Assembly (NCBI GenBank): GCA_040755725.1
Contig: JBFMAI010000023.1
Span: 1 to 64,000 of the forward strand
Source: JBFMAI01 sp040755725
GTDB taxonomy: Bacteria > Planctomycetota > Phycisphaerae > UBA1845 > Fen-1342
Direction: 5' to 3'
DNA length: 64,000 nt
A model generated the notes under the pieces. The model made no database searches. It was not told where the DNA came from and saw only the letters and a list, made by a program, of their open reading frames with translations. The position numbers and the translations under genes were made by a program. The number at the start of each line of letters is the position of its first letter. Positions within the stretch are counted from its first letter, which is position 1. Shown here piece by piece: positions 58,073-64,000 of the stretch.

Positions 58073-60092
58073 TGAACATAGAAGGGGTCGAGGGATCGAG
58101 GGGCCGAGGGCGCAAGGGGCCGGGTGCCACGCGCATGCCTGGCACGGGCATGTCCGTCGTCGGTCCGCGCTGGCGTTGTCCGGCTTGCTGGTCGTGCTGT
58201 GCGCCGGTTGTGCGACGCCGTCGCAGGCCCAGTCGCTTCCCGCGCGGAGCGACGTCGCGGCGCCGCCGGACGCCGTCATCGAGCTGTGGGAGCAACACTG
58301 GACCCTGCAACCCGACGGGACGCAAGTCTACCACGAGAAGCGGCACGTCCGGCTGAACGACGAGCGGGCGTACGGCGAGTTCGCCGATCCGCGCATCACA
58401 TACAACGCGAAGACGGACAAGCTGGAGGTCCTGCAAGCCCGCACGCGGTTACCCGACGGCACCTACCGCGAGTTGCCGGCGTACGGCCACGTGCTGGTGG
58501 GGGCGGACGCGTCCACCGGCTGGCCCGCCTTCGCCGACGTGCAGCAGCATCTGCTGGCGATGAGCGGCGTGGAGCCCGGCTGCGTGCTGGAAGTCGAGTA
58601 CCGGATCACCAGCACGCCGGGGTCCAAGCGGGCGCTCGCGGCGGACTTGCGCCTCGAGCACCACTACCCCGTCCGGAAGCGCGTCGTGCGGGTGACGGTG
58701 CCGGCGGACGTGACCGTTGATGCTGTCTTGGCGAACGTGCCCGAGGCGGGGGCCACCCATGCCGCCGGCCCGCGCGCGTGGGAGTTCAGCGATCTGCCGG
58801 CGTCGCCGCCCGATCCGCAGACCCCGCCGTGGCAGGTCCGCAGCCCGCGGCTGATCTTCAGTACCGCCGGCCGCGCCAGCCGCTGGCACGCCGGCCGTCT
58901 GGCGCAGATCGAGGCGGCGGCCGACACGTCGGACCTGATCGCCAAGCTCGCGGAGGAGTGGACCAAGGACATCAAGGACCCGACCGAGAAGATGCGGGCA
59001 CTCCAGAAGAAACTCGCCGAGCGTTTCAGCTTCGTGGATTTCCCCGTGGATTGGCGGCCCCCTACGCCGCGGCGGGCCTCCGAGGTCATCCAGTGCAATT
59101 ACGGCCTGCCGGAGGAGGCGGCCGCGGTGCTGCTGGCGCTGGCCCGCGCGGCGGCACTGCCCGTGATGGCCGGCATCGTGGTGAATGACGACGTCTGGCA
59201 GCACCAGGCGCCCCAGGACGGCATGGTGGCGGCGTACGTCGTGCTGCACGTCGTGGGCGCGCGGGGCGATGTGCGCCTGATCGAGGAAGCGGGCCTCGGG
59301 CCGCTGGCCGTGTACGACACCGCCGAGTATCCCGAGCTGTGGGACCCGCACCACGGGCTGCTGTGCCGCGACCGTCGGTGGAACAGCCTGACGTTGCTGC
59401 CGGTGCCGGACGTGCTGATGCCACGGACGCTGCTGGAGCCGTGGACCGACCCGGACGAGAGTCGCTGTGCGGTCCGGGGCAAGGTCACCCTCAAGGACGA
59501 CGGGACCTTGACCGGCGAGTTTCGCGTGCGGGCCGGGGGGTTGTTCGTGTCGCCGGAGGGCTTGCTCACCAGCGACGCCCAGAAGGGGCGTTTGTCCACG
59601 CTGGTCAAGCGGGTCTTGCCCGACGTCAGCGTCGAGAGCTTCTCGGTCCGCAAGTTGGCCGGGAACGAGTTCGACGCCGTCGTGCAGGTGAAGTCGGGCA
59701 AGCCGCTGAAGAAGCTCGATGCGGCGTGGCGACTCCAACTCGGCGAGGACGGGCCGGGGCAGGGCGACGTGCCGCTGCCGCTGGGCCGCTCGCGGCGCGA
59801 GCTGCCGGTGCGGCTGGCCGGGGCGTTTGACGAGGAAATCGACTTGACGGTCGAGTGGCCGGAGAAGTGGACGGTCGAGGCGCAGCCGCTGGCGCTGGCT
59901 GCCGCCGCGGGCGACATCGGCCTCATCGAGCAGGCGGTGAGCATCGACGGTCACACGTTGCGGGTGCAACGGCACTTGCGACTGGCGCAGCGCGACGTGC
60001 CGGCGGAGAGTTTCATGACGTTGCGCGGGCCGCTGAACGAGCTGCGCAGCGAGTACGCGCGGACGTTGCTCTTGGCGCCGGCGAAGCCGTGA
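58062..60092 (+). CDS. DUF3857/transglutaminase-like lipoprotein paralogue, probably non-catalytic
   Basis: A 676-residue protein. The start at 58062 has GGAGG upstream and overlaps the preceding gene. The lipobox VLCAGC sits unusually deep (about residue 55) because the first 35 residues are encoded by a micro-repeat (58080-58130). The domain order follows the upstream gene: DUF3857-like (DGTQVYHEKRHVRLNDERAYG), then a transglutaminase-like core. Where the active-site GxCKDKA should be it reads CNYGLPEEAAAVLLAL, and the His region is YVVLHVVGARGD, so catalysis is probably lost. A coupled active/inactive pair suggests a complex or substrate-binding role. Confidence 0.75.
   Translation: MRSDEHRRGRGIEGPRAQGAGCHAHAWHGHVRRRSALALSGLLVVLCAGCATPSQAQSLPARSDVAAPPDAVIELWEQHWTLQPDGTQVYHEKRHVRLNDERAYGEFADPRITYNAKTDKLEVLQARTRLPDGTYRELPAYGHVLVGADASTGWPAFADVQQHLLAMSGVEPGCVLEVEYRITSTPGSKRALAADLRLEHHYPVRKRVVRVTVPADVTVDAVLANVPEAGATHAAGPRAWEFSDLPASPPDPQTPPWQVRSPRLIFSTAGRASRWHAGRLAQIEAAADTSDLIAKLAEEWTKDIKDPTEKMRALQKKLAERFSFVDFPVDWRPPTPRRASEVIQCNYGLPEEAAAVLLALARAAALPVMAGIVVNDDVWQHQAPQDGMVAAYVVLHVVGARGDVRLIEEAGLGPLAVYDTAEYPELWDPHHGLLCRDRRWNSLTLLPVPDVLMPRTLLEPWTDPDESRCAVRGKVTLKDDGTLTGEFRVRAGGLFVSPEGLLTSDAQKGRLSTLVKRVLPDVSVESFSVRKLAGNEFDAVVQVKSGKPLKKLDAAWRLQLGEDGPGQGDVPLPLGRSRRELPVRLAGAFDEEIDLTVEWPEKWTVEAQPLALAAAAGDIGLIEQAVSIDGHTLRVQRHLRLAQRDVPAESFMTLRGPLNELRSEYARTLLLAPAKP
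58080..58130. repeat. GAAGGGGTCGAGGG micro-repeat at a gene start
   Basis: GAAGGGGTCGAGGG-A-TCGAGGGGCC continues into GAGGGCGCAAGGGGCCGGG. The same opening is found in the ileS element at 42705-42800 (reverse strand). Here it encodes residues about 8-24 of the downstream lipoprotein, before its signal peptide. Confidence 0.7.
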
Positions 60093-60150
60093 CAACGGCT
60101 TAGCGTCCGCGACACCGGCGGCACGAGCCCGGAGCGCCGGCGATGCGGCC

Positions 60151-60200
60151 CGATCCGAGCCGCGACCGTGAGGGAGCGGCAGCGACCGGCGCTTCGCCGG
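60151..60200. repeat. GCGACCGTGAGGGAGCGG repeat with CCGGCG hairpin
   Basis: AGCCGCGACCGTGAGGGAGCGG (60158-60179, in two parts) is followed by a CCGGCG-CTT-CGCCGG hairpin (60186-60200). Its frames give SRDREGA and LPHGRGSD, peptides I associate with dispersed planctomycete repeats. The rest of the 166-bp gap shows nothing else. Confidence 0.5.
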
Positions 60201-60258
60201 CCGCCGCCTGCCCAGGACCATGGTCCCGCGCGCGGTTATGCGTTGACGGAGCCTGCCC

Positions 60259-63200
60259 ATGTCACCCAGGCGCACTGTGTTCGTCGCCGCGCTCGCCCTC
60301 GGCCTGCTTACTGCCGGCTGCGCGCTGCCTCCGCGTATCGACCTCACGCCGGTCACCGGCGGCAGCGCGGCCCTGGTGGGTCAGTTCCAAGCTTACGACG
60401 GCCACACCGGCCGACCGCTGACGTTCGCGGAGGTCGCACGCCGCGCCGCGCGGGCCGATGTGATCCTGTTCGGCGAAGAGCACTCCGACGCCGTCTGCAA
60501 CCAGATTGAGGCCCAGCTCCTGCACGCGCTGGCCGGACGGACGCAGCCGATCGCCCTGGCGCTGGAGTTCTTCGAGTCCGACACGCAGGCCGCGCTCGAT
60601 GCGTACCTCGTCGGCCGCCTCGACGAGTCCGCGTTTCGCGAGCAAACCCGGCAGGGGCGGGCGTACGTGCTCGCGCATCGGCCGCTGATCGAACTGTGCC
60701 GGGTGGCCCATTTGTCCGTCGTCGCGGCCAATGCCCCCCGGCGGCTGGTTTCCGCGTATCGCAAATCCGGGGTCAGCTACGAGGAGTACCGCGCGGGGAT
60801 CGAGCCGGCGGACCAACGCTGGCTGCCGGCCACGAACGAATACGTCAGCGGGACCTACGAGGCCCGCTTCTTCGACCTGATGTCCGGCCATGGACCGGCC
60901 CCGCCCACCCCGAGCCCGCAACCCGCCACAACCCAGCCGATCGGCACGCGGCCGACCACGAGGCCCGTGTCGATGCCCGCGCCGGCTTCCGCGCCGACTA
61001 CCGCGCCGGCGATGCCGAGCGCTGATGCGACCAAGAGCCTCTATTGGTCGCAACTGCTGTGGGACCAGGCGATGGCCGAGTCGCTGGCGCACTTCCGCGA
61101 CCGCTACCCGACGCATCGCGTCATGCTGATCGTCGGCAGCTTCCATGTGGCCCACACCGGCGGCACGGCAACCAAGTTCCTGCGCCGCCGGCCGCACGAC
61201 CGCGTGCTGACCGTCATCTATCGCAGCACGCCCGACGGCCGTTTTGCCTTTCAGGACGACGACCGGCACGCCGGCGATATCGTGGTCTACGGCATCGTCC
61301 CGCCGCCGAAGAAAGAGGTGGAGGAACGGCCCGCGATGCCGGCGGCGCCCACGACGACCCAACCCACAACGACGGCGCCGGCGACACACCCCCCCGTTGT
61401 AGAGGGTGGCACAGCCGTCTCGGCTGTGGCCGGTCCGCCAACCGCCTTCCCACGTCGCGAGTTCCTCATACGCGAAGCGCTGGCCATCGGCGGCGTCGGC
61501 CGCTATGGGCGGTCGGCCGTCCACACCGATGCCGTCGAATACCAGATCGTGACGGGGGCGTGGCGAACGCCGCAGGCGGGCCAGACCGTTGAGTTGCCCG
61601 ACGGCACGGTGCGAACGTGGGAGCCGTTGTCGGCGGGCGATGACGGCTGGTTCCACGGCGATGCCCTGCGCGGGGGGTATGCGTGCGCAACCGCCGAGTC
61701 CGACCGTGAGCAGGTGGTTCTGCTGGACGCCAGCGGTCACAGCCTGGTCTACGTCAACGGCGAGCCGCGAACGGGTGATCCGTATCAGAACGACATGGTG
61801 CTGCTGCCGCTGCTGCTGAAGCCGGGCCGGAACGAGCTGCTGTTCGCGTGTGGGCGCGGGCAGTTGCGGGCCAAGCTCGTCGAGCCCGAGGCGCCGGTCA
61901 CGTTCAGTCTGCGCGACACCACGCTGCCGGACCTCATCGTTGGACAAGAAGCAGACACGCACGCCGCCGTCTTCGTGGTGAACGCGGATCGCCGGCCGAT
62001 CCGCGATGGGCGGGTGGCCGCGACGTATGCCGGTACAAGGGAGACGACTTCGGTGGGGCCGATACCGGCGCTCAGCGTTCGCAAGATCGGTTTCCGCATC
62101 GTTGGGCCGCCGCCGGCGGAAACGGGCGAAACGCCGCTGGAACTCGAGTTCATCGCGCCGGACGCCGACCTGACGGCGCCGGCGCGTGCCACGATCACCC
62201 TTCGTGTCCGCGCCCCGCACGAGTCCCACCGCCGCACGTTCATCAGCGACATCGACGGCAGTGTGCAGTACTACGCGGTGCAGCCGATGGCCGGCGGGGC
62301 GGCGGCCGACGCGCCACCGGCGCTGTTCCTCACGTTGCACGGCGCCGGAGTTGAAGCGGCGGGCCAGGCCGACGCGTACTCGCCGAAAGACTGGGGCCAC
62401 GTTGTGGCGGCGACGAACCGCCGGCCGTTCGGCTTCGATTGGGAGGATTGGGGCCGCCTCGACGCGCTCGAAGTGCTCGAGCACGCGGAGCGGTCGCTGG
62501 GCACCGACCCACGCCGCACGTGTCTGACTGGCCACTCGATGGGCGGCCACGGCACGTGGCAGCTCGGTGCCCACTATCCCGACCGCTTCGCCGCCATCGC
62601 CCCCAGCGCGGGTTGGATCAGCTTCTGGTCCTACGCCGGCGCCGCGGAGTTCAAGGACGCGACGCCGATCGAGGTTCTCCTACGCCGGGCGATGAACCCG
62701 AGCGACACGCTGGCCCTGTCGCGGAACTACCTGCACCAGGGCATCTACATCTTGCACGGCGACCAGGATGACAACGTGCCGGTGGAGCAGGCGCGGCAGA
62801 TGCGTGAGCACTTGGCCGCGTTTCACCCCGATGTCGCCTATCACGAGCAACCGGGAGCGGGGCATTGGTGGGACGGCGACGCCGCCCCCGGTGCGGATTG
62901 CGTGGACTGGCCGCCGCTGTTCGACTTCTTCCGTAGTCGCGCCTTGCCCGCGAGCCACGAAGTCCGCCACGTGGAGTTCGTCACCGCCAACCCGGCCATT
63001 TCCGCCACGTGTCATTGGGTCACGATCGAGCAGCAGGAGCGGAGTCTCGACTTCAGCCGCGTCGATCTGCACGTTGATCCCGACGGCCGACGGATCCACG
63101 GCACGACAGCGAACGTGGCGCGACTGACACTCACCCTCGGGGCGGACTCGTCGGCAACGGGCGGTGACTCGCGGTTTCTGCTCGATCCGGACCGGCCGCT

Positions 63201-63996
63201 GCACGTCGAGCTCGATGACGAGCGACTGGCCGACGTGCCGTGGCCGGCGGGCGGCCGCCTGCGGCTGGAACATCGGCAGGGTGGCTGGCGGGTCGTGCCC
63301 GCCACCGATTCACCGGGCCTCCGCTGGCAGAAAGGGCCGCACCGCGACGGTCCCTTCAAGCGGGCATTCGAGCAGCGCGTCGTGCTGGTCTACGGAACGA
63401 AAGGCACCGCGGCAGAGAACGCCTGGGCGCTGGTCAAGGCCCGCTACGACGCCGAGACGTTCTGGTACCGCGGTAACGGCGCGTTCGACGTGGTGGCCGA
63501 TGTCGATTTCAACGCGCTGGGCGATCCCGACCGCAACGTCGTCCTGTATGGCAACGCGGACACCAACAGCGCTTGGCGCGATCTGCTGCGCGAGGCCCCC
63601 GTGAGCGTGCGACGCGACGGCGTGCGCATCGGCGACCGCGAAATCACGGCCGATGATCTGGCCGTCTTGCTGGTCTACCCGCGCCCCGGCAGCGACCGGG
63701 CCCTGGTCGGCGTGGTCGGGGGCACCGGCCCGCCGGGGATGCGGCTGACGGAACGCTTGCCGTACTTCGTCTCCGGCGTGGCCTACCCGGACTGGATCGT
63801 GCTGGGGACCGATGTGCTGCGCGACGGCACCGCGGGCATCCGCGGCGCGGGCTTTTTCAGCAACGACTGGCAAATCGACCCGGCCCAATCCGCATGGCGT
63901 GAGGCGGGCGGTCCCCGCGACGCCCCGACCGACCACCACGGCAGCGCGACGGAGCCGGCGCCGGCGGACACATCGACGGCCGCTGAACGGAAGTAG
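60259..63996 (+). CDS. ChaN-like lipoprotein fused to a C-terminal alpha/beta hydrolase
   Basis: A 1245-residue lipoprotein (LLTAGC, Cys21). Residues about 45-350 match the ChaN/haem-binding uptake family (ADVILFGEEHSD, ALALEFFESDTQAALD, VMLIVGSFHVAH), interrupted by a Pro/Thr-rich linker (about 215-255). Residues about 355-395 are Pro/Thr low complexity, including VVEGGTAVSAV from a palindromic repeat (61402-61430). From about 650 to 910 there is an esterase/prolyl-oligopeptidase-like hydrolase: LFLTLHGAGVEA, nucleophile Ser760 in GHSMGGHGTW, ILHGDQDDNVPV and His869 in GAGHWWDGD. The last 330 residues are a beta-rich accessory region. The fusion is unusual; separate ancestral genes are likely. 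Confidence 0.8.
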   Translation: MSPRRTVFVAALALGLLTAGCALPPRIDLTPVTGGSAALVGQFQAYDGHTGRPLTFAEVARRAARADVILFGEEHSDAVCNQIEAQLLHALAGRTQPIALALEFFESDTQAALDAYLVGRLDESAFREQTRQGRAYVLAHRPLIELCRVAHLSVVAANAPRRLVSAYRKSGVSYEEYRAGIEPADQRWLPATNEYVSGTYEARFFDLMSGHGPAPPTPSPQPATTQPIGTRPTTRPVSMPAPASAPTTAPAMPSADATKSLYWSQLLWDQAMAESLAHFRDRYPTHRVMLIVGSFHVAHTGGTATKFLRRRPHDRVLTVIYRSTPDGRFAFQDDDRHAGDIVVYGIVPPPKKEVEERPAMPAAPTTTQPTTTAPATHPPVVEGGTAVSAVAGPPTAFPRREFLIREALAIGGVGRYGRSAVHTDAVEYQIVTGAWRTPQAGQTVELPDGTVRTWEPLSAGDDGWFHGDALRGGYACATAESDREQVVLLDASGHSLVYVNGEPRTGDPYQNDMVLLPLLLKPGRNELLFACGRGQLRAKLVEPEAPVTFSLRDTTLPDLIVGQEADTHAAVFVVNADRRPIRDGRVAATYAGTRETTSVGPIPALSVRKIGFRIVGPPPAETGETPLELEFIAPDADLTAPARATITLRVRAPHESHRRTFISDIDGSVQYYAVQPMAGGAAADAPPALFLTLHGAGVEAAGQADAYSPKDWGHVVAATNRRPFGFDWEDWGRLDALEVLEHAERSLGTDPRRTCLTGHSMGGHGTWQLGAHYPDRFAAIAPSAGWISFWSYAGAAEFKDATPIEVLLRRAMNPSDTLALSRNYLHQGIYILHGDQDDNVPVEQARQMREHLAAFHPDVAYHEQPGAGHWWDGDAAPGADCVDWPPLFDFFRSRALPASHEVRHVEFVTANPAISATCHWVTIEQQERSLDFSRVDLHVDPDGRRIHGTTANVARLTLTLGADSSATGGDSRFLLDPDRPLHVELDDERLADVPWPAGGRLRLEHRQGGWRVVPATDSPGLRWQKGPHRDGPFKRAFEQRVVLVYGTKGTAAENAWALVKARYDAETFWYRGNGAFDVVADVDFNALGDPDRNVVLYGNADTNSAWRDLLREAPVSVRRDGVRIGDREITADDLAVLLVYPRPGSDRALVGVVGGTGPPGMRLTERLPYFVSGVAYPDWIVLGTDVLRDGTAGIRGAGFFSNDWQIDPAQSAWREAGGPRDAPTDHHGSATEPAPADTSTAAERK
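61402..61430. repeat. GGTGGCACAGCCG palindrome at a domain junction
   Basis: CACAGCCG-TCT-CGGCTGTG (61410-61428), a perfect 8-bp hairpin preceded by GGTGG. It falls in frame between the ChaN-like and hydrolase halves of the fusion protein. Related to the element at 41611-41690 in ileS and the hairpin at 21066. Confidence 0.65.
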
Positions 63997-64000
63997 CCCG

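Noticed and set aside
60259..60400. Rho-independent terminator or riboswitch candidates before the ChaN fusion
   Set aside because: The gap shows only a dispersed repeat and a short GC hairpin without U-tract or conserved aptamer features.
1..64000. tRNA, rRNA, tmRNA or CRISPR loci
   Set aside because: Reading by eye found no T-arm GTTCGAAT-type motif in a cloverleaf context and no repeat-spacer array. A covariance-model scan would be decisive.

Overview
This 64 kb window comes from a high-GC bacterium, most likely a member of the Planctomycetota (Phycisphaerae-like). This is inferred from gene content, not from an rRNA gene, and none is present. Pointers are three secreted proteins ending in the dockerin-like FGDINPFVLAL tag, a PEP-CTERM protein, ECF sigma factors paired with a TPR-bearing Ser/Thr kinase or an anti-sigma factor, and a eukaryote-like IleRS2. 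I found no tRNA, rRNA, CRISPR array, transposase, integrase or phage gene.

Layout. 1-4.1 kb: truncated endonuclease III (minus), then an ECF sigma factor and a TPR protein kinase. 4.2-9.3 kb: a secreted endo/exonuclease/phosphatase-fold lipoprotein and a dihydrouridine synthase (minus), divergent from an S66 carboxypeptidase, followed by a polyprenol-phosphate-mannose pair (GT2 plus GT87). 9.5-14 kb: dockerin protein, hslU, SDR, PEP-CTERM protein. 14-21 kb: mfd with an in-frame palindromic insert. Its 3' end is repeated 2.5 kb downstream, bracketing two tandem secreted paralogues (one fused to an alpha/beta hydrolase); a Cys-rich secreted protein follows. 21-31 kb: a TIGR03790-like dockerin protein, an ECF/anti-sigma/secreted-protein operon, a glucose/sorbosone dehydrogenase-like lipoprotein, uvrB and a GDD-Y repeat protein. 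31-38 kb: M24 peptidase-accB-accC, glutamate formimidoyltransferase-cyclodeaminase and a beta-propeller dockerin protein. 38-45 kb (minus): MATE transporter, ileS, PHP phosphoesterase. 45-50 kb: a three-gene 2-oxoacid:ferredoxin oxidoreductase whose first product fuses the gamma subunit, a GltD-like flavoprotein and a ferredoxin. 50-64 kb: lipoprotein, TPR protein, aspS, PIN-PhoH ATPase, two DUF3857/transglutaminase-like proteins, and a ChaN-alpha/beta hydrolase fusion.

Two features run through the whole window. First, many short palindromic or purine/pyrimidine micro-repeat elements are scattered between genes and also sit in frame inside essential genes (mfd once, ileS five times) and at a protein domain junction. 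They resemble Rickettsia-type in-frame palindromic elements. Second, at least seven genes have a TA-rich -10 hexamer 6-8 nt upstream of the start codon and no Shine-Dalgarno sequence, which predicts leaderless mRNAs; other genes carry normal GGAGG sites.

Functionally the window mixes DNA repair (nth, mfd, uvrB), translation (ileS, aspS, dus), fatty-acid synthesis (accBC), anaerobic or ferredoxin-linked central metabolism (the oxidoreductase), one-carbon/histidine catabolism and a large cell-surface/secreted set. No single pathway cluster dominates.
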